From Litchfieldella xinjiangensis (GTDB taxonomy: Bacteria; Pseudomonadota; Gammaproteobacteria; Pseudomonadales; Halomonadaceae): DNA of 64,000 nt. Below are positions 1 through 8,982 of the stretch, piece by piece. A program made the translations under genes and the position numbers. The notes beneath the pieces are model-generated. The model saw only the letters and a list, made by a program, of their open reading frames with translations, did not search any database and was not told the origin of the DNA. Positions within the stretch are counted from its first letter, which is position 1, and each line of letters opens with the position of its first letter. Where the stretch lies: assembly GCF_000759345.1 (NCBI RefSeq), contig NZ_JPZL01000004.1, forward strand, positions 124,001-188,000, given 5' to 3'.

Positions 1-181
1 CGGCCGCACCAAGTCCTGCTACAACCGGGAAAAAGCCTGCTCCAGGACCATTATTAACCCATAGCCCGTACTTGAAGTACCCGAGCACCGCCCATGAAGC
101 CCCCATTAGCACAATACCAATGGTGACTAGAGCCGGCAGCCAAGACAGGCCCTCTCTACCAGGAGACTTTTCAATGCTCAT
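1..181 (-). CDS. tctB: TctB family membrane subunit of TTT transporter (partial)
   Basis: Reading leftward from an ATG at 181, preceded by a GGGAGAG ribosome site, about 60 residues are visible before the window edge. The start is hydrophilic, followed by a hydrophobic helix (LVTIGIVLMGASWAVLGYF) and then GPGAGFFPVVAGL, a hallmark of the small TctB membrane subunit of tripartite tricarboxylate transporters. It lies downstream of tctC on the same strand, so the order is tctC-tctB and the large TctA channel presumably lies beyond the window. It was found by eye because the fragment is short. The family call is strong; the substrate is unknown. Confidence 0.8.
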   Translation of the reverse strand, partial: MSIEKSPGREGLSWLPALVTIGIVLMGASWAVLGYFKYGLWVNNGPGAGFFPVVAGLGAA

Positions 182-265
182 TCTTGTCTCTCCCTTCACA
201 ATGAAAGCCTCGTTGTACATACTAGGCTTATCAGACTTACGCTTGTAGCGAACACAATAGAAGCA

Positions 266-303
266 GGGCGGCGACTTGGCTTAACTGCACCAGAACGCCG
301 CCC
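266..303 (-). promoter_or_regulatory. Intercistronic hairpin between tctC and tctB
   Basis: A perfect 8-bp GC-only inverted repeat (GGGCGGCG and CGCCGCCC, 22-nt loop) starts 7 nt after the tctC stop. No U-tract follows, so full termination is unlikely. It probably protects or attenuates the mRNA so that the binding protein is made in excess over the membrane subunits. Similar hairpins follow two dctP genes in this window. Confidence 0.5.
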
Positions 304-309
304 AAGAGT

Positions 310-1281
310 TCACTCTATGATGCCGACCTCCTTGAATTTCTCGGTATACCGTTCCTTCTCATTACTATAAAATTCAGCACTTTCCTCTGCGTCCATGAAA
401 GTGCCAATGAGGTTGTTTTGCTCAATGTAACCACTGGTCCATTGCTCACTTTCCGAGACCTTTTCCAGTACATCTTCCCAGAACGCTACGGCTTCCGCAG
501 GCATATCGGGAGGACCGGCATAACCGCGGAAAATCATGAGTTGAATATCTTCGTAACCAAGCTCCGCGAAGGTTGGCACGTCATCGTAGGGGGCCTCCAG
601 GCGCTCTTCCGCAAGGGCAGCAAGACTTCTAACCTGTGTCGGATCCATGCGTGAACCCAGCTTAAATACTGCCGCATCGATATGACCACCCAGCAAGGCT
701 GAAGTCACTTCACCGGTGCCACCGAAGGGAACGTATTGAAAATCGGCCCCCAAACTGGAATTGAGCATGGCGAAGGCAAGATGGTCCTCCCCTCCTCGCC
801 CGGCACCACCAATAGTGATGCTACCCGGATCCTGTTTTGCTTGCTCTACTAACTCATCGATATTTTCAATATCGCTATCTGCAGCGACACCCAAGAGTAG
901 CGTATCAAGTGCCAGCGTACCGAGAGGGGTCAAGTCTTCCAGCTGAACATCGGCATCGTTCGTCACCATGCTCATCATCTGACCCCCATTGAAAGTCATG
1001 ATGGTATGGGCATCCCCACTCTTGTTAAAAGTAAAACTGTTACCAACTGCTCCCGACCCACCCGGTCGGTTGTTGACCAAGATCGTCTGGTCGACCAAGT
1101 CATTCTGACGGATCGCTTCCACCAGCATGCGCGCATTGATATCGCTGCCTCCGCCGGCGCTATACGGCACAATGAATTCGACGTTTCGCTCTGGTTCCCA
1201 CGCGCTTGCGCTGCCACTGAAAGCGGCCAAGCAAAGCGCACCTGACAATGCTGTTTTTCCTACCCATTTCATATTAGTCAT
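310..1281 (-). CDS. tctC: TctC/Bug family substrate-binding protein of TTT transporter
   Basis: A 323-residue periplasmic solute receptor of the Bug/TctC family. The N-terminus is a Sec signal peptide (hydrophobic stretch then ASA-W), and mature sequence begins WEPERNVEFIVPYSAGGGSDINAR, the typical Bug opening with the GGGxD loop that contacts a carboxylate. Length is normal for the family. An ATG at 1281 is preceded by GGAGTG; a second ATG lies 3 codons later. It delivers a carboxylated ligand to TctA/TctB, and tctB begins downstream. A GntR-type operator lies about 160 bp upstream. Its place beside sugar-acid enzymes suggests a sugar acid rather than citrate, which is inference. Confidence 0.9.
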   Translation of the reverse strand: MTNMKWVGKTALSGALCLAAFSGSASAWEPERNVEFIVPYSAGGGSDINARMLVEAIRQNDLVDQTILVNNRPGGSGAVGNSFTFNKSGDAHTIMTFNGGQMMSMVTNDADVQLEDLTPLGTLALDTLLLGVAADSDIENIDELVEQAKQDPGSITIGGAGRGGEDHLAFAMLNSSLGADFQYVPFGGTGEVTSALLGGHIDAAVFKLGSRMDPTQVRSLAALAEERLEAPYDDVPTFAELGYEDIQLMIFRGYAGPPDMPAEAVAFWEDVLEKVSESEQWTSGYIEQNNLIGTFMDAEESAEFYSNEKERYTEKFKEVGIIE

Positions 1282-1442
1282 TTTCTCACTCCGATTTGTA
1301 ATTGTTACGCGGCATGCACAAATCCATGGCTGCGACGGGCATGGTCAGCACTGTCTACACAGACTCTTGCAGCTCACTCCTGCCAAAACCGCCAAGCCGA
1401 AAGCCTTGTAGGGCAGGCTTCGAAGCCATGATTCGTGTAATT

Positions 1443-1459
1443 CTGAACACATAATTCAT
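1443..1459 (-). promoter_or_regulatory. Predicted GntR operator upstream of tctC
   Basis: Read on the minus strand this is ATGAATTATGTGTTCAG, matching 16 of 17 bases of the site at 7742-7758. Its position between pdxA2 and tctC suggests that tctCBA has its own regulated promoter rather than depending on read-through from pdxA2. Confidence 0.6.
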
Positions 1460-1509
1460 TTTATCAACGAGAACTTTAGTCTCAACAACACTGTTAGGGC
1501 TTTGACTTC

Positions 1510-2517
1510 CTAACGAGAAGCATGATGCCGACCCATGCGACAGGCGATATCGAAGGCGTGTCGCATGGCCTCGACGTTCGCCCTTCCCTTCCCCGCGATA
1601 TCGAAGGCGGTGCCATGGGCCGGGGTTGTGATGGGGATAGGTAGCCCGCCTTGTACGGTGACCCCGCGCTCGAACCCCATCAGCTTCAAGGCGATTTGCC
1701 CTTGGTCGTGATACATGGTCACGACACCATCGAATTCTCCATCCCGAGCGCGCCGAAAGATGGTGTCGGCGGGGAAAGGGCCCTGGGCTGCGTAACCGGC
1801 GTCTCGGCATGCGTCGATCGCCGGTGCAATAATGTCGATCTCTTCGCGGCCGCAGGTTCCTCCCTCGCCAGCGTGAGGATTAAGTGCCGCCACCCCTATA
1901 CGTGGCTGCTCAATGCCGGCGGCAATCAAGGCATCATGAATTAACTGGGTGGCGCTGAGAATGCGCTCAGACGTCACGTGGGACGCCGCCTCAGCAAGCG
2001 GAATGTGTGAGGAGATGCGTGAGGTCCAAAGGTTGCCCAGGGTGTTAAATTCGCAGACGGGGGTCTCGACCTTTAAGTGGTCGACAAAGAAGTGGAGCTC
2101 GTCCTCGTGCTTCAGTCCACCCTGTTTCATAGATAGCTTGTTGAGTGGGGCGAAGCAGATCGCATCGACCTGTCCAGCACTAGCGCCATCCATGCACAGC
2201 TTCAGAACCTCCAGCACCGAGGTGCCACAAAGACCATTGATTCGGGCATATTCCACATCCTCCGGCTTGATGGTCGATGTCGGCAGGAGCACCGGGCCTG
2301 TCTGATCGCGCGCCTCTGCAAGGCTTGAGATTTCAGGAATTTCGTGGTGAATGCCGGCCACTCGTTGGCCCTCTTCCCATACCCAGCGGTCACCCACGAC
2401 CACGATGTTGGCCTTGCCCACTACATCGCGTTGCTCCAGCAGTTTGGCCACCAGTTCCGGCCCAATGCCGGCCGGGTCGCCGAGCGTCAAGGCAATACAG
2501 GGCTGTGCTTGGGACAT
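1510..2517 (-). CDS. pdxA2: PdxA2-like 4-phospho-D-threonate/erythronate dehydrogenase
   Basis: A PdxA-family NAD-dependent oxidative decarboxylase. Characteristic motifs are LTLGDPAGIGPELV at the start, NPHAGEGGTCGREE in the middle, and MYHDQGQIALKLMGFERGV near the end, which carry the metal-binding His and Asp. I chose the ATG at 2517 because a GAGGAG ribosome site lies 9 nt upstream and the family motif then starts near residue 10. An in-frame ATG at 2547 overlaps the upstream gene by 4 nt and would add 10 residues. The sugar-acid setting favours the PdxA2 role (4-phospho-acid sugar to dihydroxyacetone phosphate and CO2) over pyridoxine synthesis. PdxA2 needs a phosphorylated substrate; the only DUF1537 kinase in the window is at 14247-15488. 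Confidence 0.85.
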   Translation of the reverse strand: MSQAQPCIALTLGDPAGIGPELVAKLLEQRDVVGKANIVVVGDRWVWEEGQRVAGIHHEIPEISSLAEARDQTGPVLLPTSTIKPEDVEYARINGLCGTSVLEVLKLCMDGASAGQVDAICFAPLNKLSMKQGGLKHEDELHFFVDHLKVETPVCEFNTLGNLWTSRISSHIPLAEAASHVTSERILSATQLIHDALIAAGIEQPRIGVAALNPHAGEGGTCGREEIDIIAPAIDACRDAGYAAQGPFPADTIFRRARDGEFDGVVTMYHDQGQIALKLMGFERGVTVQGGLPIPITTPAHGTAFDIAGKGRANVEAMRHAFDIACRMGRHHASR

Positions 2518-2543
2518 GTTGCGAATCTCCTCGATAGTGGGGT

Positions 2544-3854
2544 TCATTGTTCCTGCCAGGCTTGACCGTCGGGATAGACATGGCGGGCCAGCGACGCTGG
2601 GTGCATGGTGATGCTGTAGCCAGGTGCCATGGGTACCTGGTAGCGACCATTGCGAATCACGACCGGATTTTCGAAATGCTCGTGCAGATGATCAACGTAT
2701 TCGAGGATACGTCCTTCGAGCGATCCCGAGACGGCGATATAGTCGAACATCGAAATATGCTGGACGTACTCGCAGAGACCGACGCCACCGGCATGTGGGC
2801 AGACAGGTACACCGAACTTGGCGGCCATCAAAAGCACCACGATGACCTCGTTGAGCCCCCCCAGACGGGCAGAATCAACCTGGCAGTAATCGATGGCCTC
2901 GGCTTGAAGCAATTGCTTGAACATGACCCGGTTATGGCAATGCTCGCCGGTGGCGACGCCGATCGACCCGAGGCGTTGTCGGATCGCGGCATGGCCCAAG
3001 ATGTCGTCGGGGCTGGTGGGCTCCTCGATCCACATGGGGTCGAATTCCGCCAGACGGCGCATGTTGGCTATCGCTTCGTCAACATCCCACATCTGATTAG
3101 CGTCCATCATCAGCGGATGTTCCCAGCCGATCTCTTCTCTGAGAATCTGAGCACGTCGGCAATCCTCAGTGAGATCGCCGCCCACTTTCTGCTTGAAGTG
3201 AGTCCAGCCCTCCGCCAAGGCTTCGCGTGCGAGGCGGCGGACCTTGTCATCGGAGTAGCCGAGCCAGCCGGCCGAAGTGGTATAGGCGGGATAGCCATGC
3301 TCACGCATTTCTCGCTCTCGGGTGGCCTTCCCGGTGGCGTTGCGCCGGAGTATGGCTAATGCCTCTTGGGGTGTCAGGGCATCACTGACGAAGCGGAAGT
3401 CGAGGCAATTGACGAGTTGCTCGGGTGACATATCGACGAGCAGCTTCCATACCGGTTTCTGTTCCGATTTGGCCCAGAGGTCCCAGATAGCGTTGACGAT
3501 GGCGGCGGTGGCCAGATGAATGGCACCCTTCTCGGGGCCGGTCCAGCGTAGTTGACTGTCGCCGCTGGTCAGGTGACGCCAGAAGATTCCCATGTCGGCG
3601 GTGATCTCCTCGAGACTTTGACCCTCGACCAGGTAAGCGAGCGATTCTACCGCCTTAACGCAAATCTCATTTCCACGACCGATTGTGAAGGTGAGCCCGT
3701 GCCCCACGAGTTCATCACCGGAGTCGGTGTGCAGAGTGACGTAGGTCGCCGAGTAGTCCGGAGCAGCATTCATCGCATCGGAGCCATCCAGAGACCTGGA
3801 GGTAGGGAAACGGATGTCCTGAACCTCCAGATGAGTAATGATGGTCATCGGCAA
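2544..3854 (-). CDS. L-fuconate dehydratase-like enolase superfamily enzyme
   Basis: A 436-residue mandelate-racemase/enolase superfamily dehydratase. It follows the L-fuconate dehydratase pattern from its first residues (IRFPTSRSLDGSDAMN) and matches that family's length. Catalytic groups are visible: K221-x-K223 in FKQKVGGD, metal ligands D251 (MMDANQ), E277 and E304 (TGEH), and H354 (CPHAGG). It should remove water from a six-carbon aldonate to give a 2-keto-3-deoxy acid. It overlaps pdxA2 by 4 nt if the longer pdxA2 start is used, and it is divergent from a LysR gene. No 2-keto-3-deoxy-fuconate dehydrogenase of the usual SDR type is adjacent, so the true substrate may differ from L-fuconate. 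Confidence 0.85.
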   Translation of the reverse strand: MPMTIITHLEVQDIRFPTSRSLDGSDAMNAAPDYSATYVTLHTDSGDELVGHGLTFTIGRGNEICVKAVESLAYLVEGQSLEEITADMGIFWRHLTSGDSQLRWTGPEKGAIHLATAAIVNAIWDLWAKSEQKPVWKLLVDMSPEQLVNCLDFRFVSDALTPQEALAILRRNATGKATREREMREHGYPAYTTSAGWLGYSDDKVRRLAREALAEGWTHFKQKVGGDLTEDCRRAQILREEIGWEHPLMMDANQMWDVDEAIANMRRLAEFDPMWIEEPTSPDDILGHAAIRQRLGSIGVATGEHCHNRVMFKQLLQAEAIDYCQVDSARLGGLNEVIVVLLMAAKFGVPVCPHAGGVGLCEYVQHISMFDYIAVSGSLEGRILEYVDHLHEHFENPVVIRNGRYQVPMAPGYSITMHPASLARHVYPDGQAWQEQ

Positions 3855-4008
3855 TAGTCCTTATATTGTTGGTCTGGTAAGTTCTAGCCTAGCCCTCTCA
3901 AGCAATAACCTTCCAATCAAAATTTGTCGCTTACCGATCACCTGTGGTTATCATACTTTTACATCGATATGAGATCGTTTCGGATGATTGCGTTGGCAGG
4001 GAGACCCC

Positions 4009-4953
4009 ATGGAAAACTTGACCTCTGCCAGCCTTAACAGCTGGCTGCGTTTCAAGCATTTGCAGTTGCTGGTGACCCTGGAGCAGAGCCGAAACATGCA
4101 TGCGGCCGCCAGGCAGATGAATCTCAGTCAGCCAGCGGCGAGCAAGATGCTGCGTGACCTGGAAAGCTATTTCGGCTTCTCGATCTTCGAACGTCAGCCC
4201 CGAGCCATGGTTACGACCGACCTTGGAAAGGCCGTGGTGAGGCATGCGGAACGCCTGTTGAACGAGGCCCAGCGGCTTGTGGACGATGTAAAAATTTTAC
4301 GCGAAGGTGGGTACGGTCATCTGATGATCGGTGCGATTCCCGCGGCGGCTCCCGAGATTCTGCCTGCTGCCATCGCGACGCTTAAGCAACGGCGGCCGAG
4401 GCTCTCGGTAAGTATCGATGAGCAGAGCAGCGATCGCCTGCTCTTAGCGCTTGAGTATAAACGTCTTGACTTGGTCATTGGCCGCTTGACGCATGTCAGC
4501 CAACACAACCTTTTCAACTTCGAGCCACTTCTCGAGGAGCCATTGCGCGTTGTTGCGCGCCGGGATCATCCACTATCGGACGCCAATGCTGTGACACTCG
4601 ATGGGCTGAGCAGCTGGCCATGGATTCTTCATCCCTTAACCAGTCCCATGCGAGGGGTTTTCGAGGAGGCCCTTGCTGAAGCCGGGATTTCATCTCCTGC
4701 GAACACGGTTGAAACAACCTCAACACAGTCCATTCTGCAATTGCTGCTGGCCTCCGATATGCTCGCCATACTCCCGCGCTCGGTATTGCGCAGGCCGCTG
4801 GCCAGCGGCCAGTACGTCACGCTACCGATCACCGTCGGTAAGCCCCTGGATTATTACGGCATCATCACCCGCAAGCATGAACCTCATTCTCCAGCGGCAG
4901 CCGAATTGATTGATGAGCTGAGGCAGCAAGTCCAGTTGGCGTTCGTCCACTGA
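4009..4953 (+). CDS. LysR family transcriptional regulator
   Basis: A 314-residue LysR regulator. The winged helix is at residues 10-70 (LVTLEQSRNMHAAARQMNLSQ, then AASKMLRDLE) and is followed by an effector-binding domain. The ATG at 4009 has a GGGAG ribosome site 6 nt upstream; an in-frame TTG 21 nt earlier lacks one. The form resembles the GbpR/CbbR-like subgroup often beside sugar-acid genes. It is divergent from the fuconate-dehydratase-like gene across about 150 bp, the usual LysR arrangement, so it probably activates the dehydratase-pdxA2 operon. Its inducer is unknown. Confidence 0.85.
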   Translation: MENLTSASLNSWLRFKHLQLLVTLEQSRNMHAAARQMNLSQPAASKMLRDLESYFGFSIFERQPRAMVTTDLGKAVVRHAERLLNEAQRLVDDVKILREGGYGHLMIGAIPAAAPEILPAAIATLKQRRPRLSVSIDEQSSDRLLLALEYKRLDLVIGRLTHVSQHNLFNFEPLLEEPLRVVARRDHPLSDANAVTLDGLSSWPWILHPLTSPMRGVFEEALAEAGISSPANTVETTSTQSILQLLLASDMLAILPRSVLRRPLASGQYVTLPITVGKPLDYYGIITRKHEPHSPAAAELIDELRQQVQLAFVH

Positions 4954-4975
4954 CGCTGCCTAGCGTTATCGGATC

Positions 4976-5866
4976 TTACTTTTGCGCGTTGTTTGTCAGA
5001 ATGCTTACGAGCTCCGGGACTGTCGCATGGGCATGCCCCGAAGACTCGGCGTCTTCCAGAACTTGGTAAATTCCCGCGGCGGCGTTCTGTGTCGCGTTAG
5101 TATCTTTAGCCATAGCCAGATAATAGCCCAGGTCCTTGTGCGCATTTGCGATGCTGAAGCGAAAGCCACTGTCGTCCCGTGAAAGAATGTAGGGTCGCAA
5201 GCGCTCCAGGACAGTCCCTGCGCCACCGCCTTGGGCCAATACGTCGATCAGTACTTCGGCCTCGATACCGCCTTGTTCGGCACACGCTGCTGCTTCCGCC
5301 AGCACCGTGGAAAAGCCGATCGAGACGAAGTTATGCAGTAGCTTCAGTTTATGCCCCGAGCCCACCGGCCCAGCATGAGTGATATTTTCGGCATAACTCT
5401 GCAGCAGAGGGAGCTGGGCTTCGAAGAGTTCACGGTCCCCCCCAACGATCAGATTGAGCCGTCCCTCAGCGGCTTCCTTGGGGGTCCGTGTCATCGGAGC
5501 ATCCAGGAAACGACCACCTGCCGCTTCCACGGCCTTGGCAATCCGCAGGGTGGAGCTAGGTATCGCCGTCGAACAATCGATTACGACCATCCCTGTGCGA
5601 AGTCCCTCCAGGACGCCGCCATCACTGAACAGGACGTCTTCGACCTGAGGGGTGCCAGTTACGCAGAGAATGATTACGTCGGAGTGAGAGGCGAGTTCCG
5701 CCCCGCTGGAGTAAGCGGTCGCACCCTTGGCGATTAGTTTATCGACCGGTTGGTTTCCGGGATGTTCCAAGAAGTTCAGGGGCCAATCGTGCCGCTGCAG
5801 ACTGCTGGCGATGCCATGCCCCATCAATCCGACGCCGACCATGCCGACTCGTTGTTGCTTACTCAT
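4976..5866 (-). CDS. NAD(P)-dependent beta-hydroxyacid dehydrogenase (HIBADH family)
   Basis: A 296-residue 3-hydroxyisobutyrate dehydrogenase-family protein, which also includes tartronate semialdehyde reductase (GarR) and L-threonate dehydrogenase (LtnD). It shows the Rossmann motif GMVGVGLMGHGIA near residue 8, the substrate segment DAPMTRTPKEAAEGRL, and the catalytic lysine in GSGHKLKLLHNF near residue 172. It converges with the LysR gene and is followed upstream by the ALDH gene, 34 nt away on the same strand, so the two are probably co-transcribed. It likely oxidises or reduces a 2- or 3-hydroxyacid in the sugar-acid pathway. The DAPMTRTP segment differs from the usual DAPVSGG, suggesting an unusual substrate. 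Confidence 0.85.
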   Translation of the reverse strand: MSKQQRVGMVGVGLMGHGIASSLQRHDWPLNFLEHPGNQPVDKLIAKGATAYSSGAELASHSDVIILCVTGTPQVEDVLFSDGGVLEGLRTGMVVIDCSTAIPSSTLRIAKAVEAAGGRFLDAPMTRTPKEAAEGRLNLIVGGDRELFEAQLPLLQSYAENITHAGPVGSGHKLKLLHNFVSIGFSTVLAEAAACAEQGGIEAEVLIDVLAQGGGAGTVLERLRPYILSRDDSGFRFSIANAHKDLGYYLAMAKDTNATQNAAAGIYQVLEDAESSGHAHATVPELVSILTNNAQK

Positions 5867-5900
5867 ATGCTATGTCCTGTGTCGTTTGCACGGTCGGAGT

Positions 5901-7352
5901 TCAAAGACCACCCATGCAGAGATACTTAATCTCGATATAGTCATCAATGCCATACTTTGACCCTTCACGACCGATACCGGACTCCTTGACCCCGCCGAAA
6001 GGCGCCAACTCGCTTGAGATAATTCCCTCGTTGATGCCCACGATGCCGCACTCCAGGGCTTCCGCTACGCGCCAGACGCGCCCCACGTCACGGGTATAGA
6101 AGTAGCTGGCCAATCCCAGCGTGGTATCGTTGGCCTGGCGGATCACGTCGTCTTCGTCGGTGAAACGCAACAATGGGGCCACCGGGCCAAATGTTTCATC
6201 ATGCATGAGCATTGAATCGGAGGAGACGTTTGTGAGAATTGTCGGCTGGAAGAAATTACCTTGAAGCTCGTGGCGTTTTCCGCCCAGGTACACGCTGGCG
6301 CCCTTGGCTATTGCATCCTCAATATGCTGCTCCACCTTTTCGACGGCCGCCGGGTTAATCAATGGCCCTAATGAGACACCGTCCTCAAGGCCGCTGCCCA
6401 CCTTTTGTGCACTGACAGCAGTAGCTAGCCGGTCGGTAAAGTCGTCGTAGATCTTATCGTGAACAAAAATGCGGTTCGCGCAGACACAGGTCTGGCCGGT
6501 ATTGCGAAACTTGGAGGCCATAACCCCCGCCACCGCCTGGTCGAGGTCAGCATCTTCGAAGATGATGAAGGGTGCATTGCCACCCAATTCCATCGAGACC
6601 TTCTTGACGGTCTTCGCGCACTCGCCGAGTAGTATCTTTCCGACCTCGGTGGAGCCGGTGAAGGAGAGCTTGCGAACGCGTGGGTTGGCGGTCAGCTCAC
6701 CTCCCACAACACTGGCGCTCCCCGTCACAACATTCAGCACGCCCCTCGGAACGCCGGCCCGCTCGGCGAGTTCGGCTAACGCCAAGGCCGAGTAGGGGGT
6801 GCTCGAAGCGGGCTTGACAATCACAGTGCAACCAGCCGCCATAGCCGCGGCCGCCTTGCGGGTTATCATGGCGTTGGGGAAATTCCATGGGGTAATGGCC
6901 GCTACCACGCCGACCGGTTCCTTAGTAACGACAATGCGACGATCTTTAGCGTGGGCCGGGATGACATCGCCATAAACGCGCTTGGCCTCTTCGCCAAACC
7001 ATTCGATAAAAGAGGCACCGTAGGCGATTTCTCCACGTGCCTCCTGGAGCGGCTTGCCCTGTTCCAGGGTCAGTATCTGAGCTAGATCCTCTTGATGCTC
7101 CATGCATAGGTCGAACCAGCGACGGAGAATCGAGGCGCGCTCTTTGGCTGTCTTGGCTTTCCACAAGGGAAGCGCACGGTCTGCGGCATCGATGGCTGCG
7201 CTGACCTCGTCCTTGCTCAGCTTGGGTACGGTTCCCAATCGGTCGTTGGTGGCCGGGTTGGTGACCTCAATCGTGGCCTTATCCTCGGCATCCGCCCAGC
7301 ATCCATCGATATAACAGTGTTGCCTGAAAAGAGTAGGATCATTCAGGTTCAT
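5901..7352 (-). CDS. NAD(P)-dependent aldehyde dehydrogenase, succinate-semialdehyde type
   Basis: A 483-residue aldehyde dehydrogenase of the GabD group. Visible motifs are TPWNFPNAMITRK (cofactor binding), FTGSTEVGK, the general base in MELGGNAPF, and the catalytic cysteine in NTGQTCVCANR. The C-terminal FGGVKESGIGREGSKYGIDDYIEIKY is typical of succinate or glutarate semialdehyde dehydrogenases. Here it may oxidise 2-oxoglutarate semialdehyde or another acid semialdehyde released from a sugar acid. It is divergent from dctP over a 579-bp region holding two GntR-type operators, which supports co-regulation with the TRAP transporter. Confidence 0.9.
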   Translation of the reverse strand: MNLNDPTLFRQHCYIDGCWADAEDKATIEVTNPATNDRLGTVPKLSKDEVSAAIDAADRALPLWKAKTAKERASILRRWFDLCMEHQEDLAQILTLEQGKPLQEARGEIAYGASFIEWFGEEAKRVYGDVIPAHAKDRRIVVTKEPVGVVAAITPWNFPNAMITRKAAAAMAAGCTVIVKPASSTPYSALALAELAERAGVPRGVLNVVTGSASVVGGELTANPRVRKLSFTGSTEVGKILLGECAKTVKKVSMELGGNAPFIIFEDADLDQAVAGVMASKFRNTGQTCVCANRIFVHDKIYDDFTDRLATAVSAQKVGSGLEDGVSLGPLINPAAVEKVEQHIEDAIAKGASVYLGGKRHELQGNFFQPTILTNVSSDSMLMHDETFGPVAPLLRFTDEDDVIRQANDTTLGLASYFYTRDVGRVWRVAEALECGIVGINEGIISSELAPFGGVKESGIGREGSKYGIDDYIEIKYLCMGGL

Positions 7353-7508
7353 TGCACTTCCCTAGTCGTAATCTTATTGGGTGATTCGGCATGTGTTGCT
7401 CAACCGCGGGCGCAATGTTGGCCGCGCTCTTGGTCGTCCTTGTGCCTTTCTGAGGCAACCCTTTCCCTGCTGTCGGACATTGGCCGAGGGGGGTAAAGAA
7501 GCTTTAAT

Positions 7509-7525
7509 ATGAATTATGTATTCAT
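7509..7525 (+). promoter_or_regulatory. Predicted GntR operator, ALDH side
   Basis: The sequence is ATGAATTATGTATTCAT, an imperfect palindrome with ATGAAT and ATTCAT arms. It matches the site at 7742-7758 in 16 of 17 bases and lies about 157 bp upstream of the ALDH start. Confidence 0.65.
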
Positions 7526-7741
7526 TGTTATACATGCCACTTTAGTCGATTGTAGGCTTGGTCCCTTCTGTCCATGAGGGGAAGCAGGTCGTTACCGCCT
7601 GTTCCTCAAGCCAACAACGGTGATACATGTTGCGCTCACATACGGGTAAAGCGTGGTTGAAGTGCAGGTCAGTCTGCCCTTGCAAGATTGGCTGCGGTAG
7701 TCAGAGTGGTAGGGGCACGACGAAAGTACAACACACAAAAA

Positions 7742-7758
7742 ATGAATTATGTGTTCAT
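7742..7758 (+). promoter_or_regulatory. Predicted GntR operator, dctP side
   Basis: The sequence is ATGAATTATGTGTTCAT, 174 bp upstream of the dctP start. It is the same word as at 7509, 1443 (minus strand) and, with a shorter match, 13409. FCD-type GntR proteins bind short AT-rich palindromes of this size. Confidence 0.65.
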
Positions 7759-7931
7759 AATGTATAGTGGAAAAGGAAGTACTCGATAGCTTTCGTGTCC
7801 AGCCAGGACGATCATCAGGGGACGAAGTAAATACGAAAGCCCGACCGTAGCACGCTCTGTGCATGACATAGCTCAGAGACGAACGATAACAAAATCAGCC
7901 TTAACGGCACGTCAATAAAGAGAGGTACAAA

Positions 7932-8921
7932 ATGTTTCTCAAGAAAAAGCTCGCTCTGACAATTGCCACATTAGCAGTTAGCTTCACTACCGTTTCAGTA
8001 TCGGCCGAAACACTGCGCTATGCTCATGTTGGTTCGGAAGGTGATTCGCAGACACGTTATGCATCAGAAGCGTCAGCTGCTATCGAGGAGGCCACCAATG
8101 GAGAGATAACGATCGACCTGTTCCCGGCAAGCCAGCTTGGTGGGGTGGCTGAAATGGTTGACGGCGTGTCACTTGGCTCGATCTCTATGGCGCATCACGA
8201 ATTTGCCTCACTGGCCCAGATCGTTCCCGATATCGCCGTATTTAATGCCCCTTTCATTTATCGTGACGCGGAGCATGCGCTAAAAGCCACGGACCCCCAG
8301 TCACCTGTCGTCAGTGAGATGAATGAGAAGCTGATCGAAGAAGGTGACTTACGTATCATCGGCCGGATGTACCGCGGGGCACGTCACATTACCGCCAATT
8401 TCCCTGTTCACTCCCCCGCCGATCTGGAGGGCAAGCCCTTCCGCGCTGTGCCGCTCGACATATGGATTTCCATGGTCAACGGATTCGGTGCCGACCCGAC
8501 GCCCGTGGAAGTCTCTGAACTTCCGACCTCATTGATGACCGGACTTGTGGTGGGACAGGAGAATCCTCTGACCATGCTCATGTCCAATAGTCTTTATGAA
8601 GTGCAGTCCCATGTTTCAATGACCGGGCATATGCACTCCATACTGGCCGTTTTCATCAATGAGGACACATGGCAGTCCCTGGATGAAGGCCATCAGGAAA
8701 CCATCACACGGATACTCGAGGAGAAAGCCCAGGAATCCCTCCAATGGGCACAAGAGCGCGAGGAAAAGCTTGTCGACGAGCTGACTGAAAAGGGCATGAC
8801 CTTCATTACCGAGGAGAACGGCCTCGATCTGGACGCCTTCCGTGAACAGGTCCTTGCACAAATCAATGAAGACTACCCCAACTTCGAACCCTATATCGAA
8901 CAAATCTCGGAAATAAAGTAA
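7932..8921 (+). CDS. dctP: TRAP transporter substrate-binding protein (DctP family)
   Basis: A 329-residue periplasmic binding protein with an N-terminal signal peptide (LALTIATLAVSFTTVSVSAE). The family signature R-A-x-P is seen in GKPFRAVPLDIWISM, where the arginine salt-bridges the ligand carboxylate, and GQENPLTMLMSNSLYEVQ is the typical DctP hinge segment. GAGAGG precedes the ATG. It is first in an operon with dctQ, dctM, a hydroxyacid dehydrogenase and an amidohydrolase. The ligand is probably an organic or sugar acid. Confidence 0.92.
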   Translation: MFLKKKLALTIATLAVSFTTVSVSAETLRYAHVGSEGDSQTRYASEASAAIEEATNGEITIDLFPASQLGGVAEMVDGVSLGSISMAHHEFASLAQIVPDIAVFNAPFIYRDAEHALKATDPQSPVVSEMNEKLIEEGDLRIIGRMYRGARHITANFPVHSPADLEGKPFRAVPLDIWISMVNGFGADPTPVEVSELPTSLMTGLVVGQENPLTMLMSNSLYEVQSHVSMTGHMHSILAVFINEDTWQSLDEGHQETITRILEEKAQESLQWAQEREEKLVDELTEKGMTFITEENGLDLDAFREQVLAQINEDYPNFEPYIEQISEIK

Positions 8922-8927
8922 TAGTTT

Positions 8928-8956
8928 GGCAGCAAGGGCCAGCGGCCCTTGCTGCC
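8928..8956 (+). promoter_or_regulatory. Strong hairpin after dctP
   Basis: A perfect 13-bp stem (GGCAGCAAGGGCC and its complement) with a 3-nt AGC loop starts 7 nt after the dctP stop and ends 26 nt before dctQ. No U-tract follows, so it is better read as an mRNA-stabilising or attenuating structure that raises binding protein over membrane subunits. Confidence 0.65.
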
Positions 8957-8982
8957 ACTACCTACTACATAGGGTTGCAAGC

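Larger units (their letters stand above)
7353..7931. other. 579-bp divergent regulatory region
   Basis: No credible gene is present between the ALDH and dctP starts. The stretch is AT-rich around 7500-7540 and 7735-7770, where two operator-like 17-mers lie. The two sites 233 bp apart could serve the two divergent promoters separately or allow looping. Confidence 0.6.

Noticed and set aside
1355-1810. A 151-codon minus frame over pdxA2
   Set aside because: It is an arginine-rich shadow of the pdxA2 gene in another frame.
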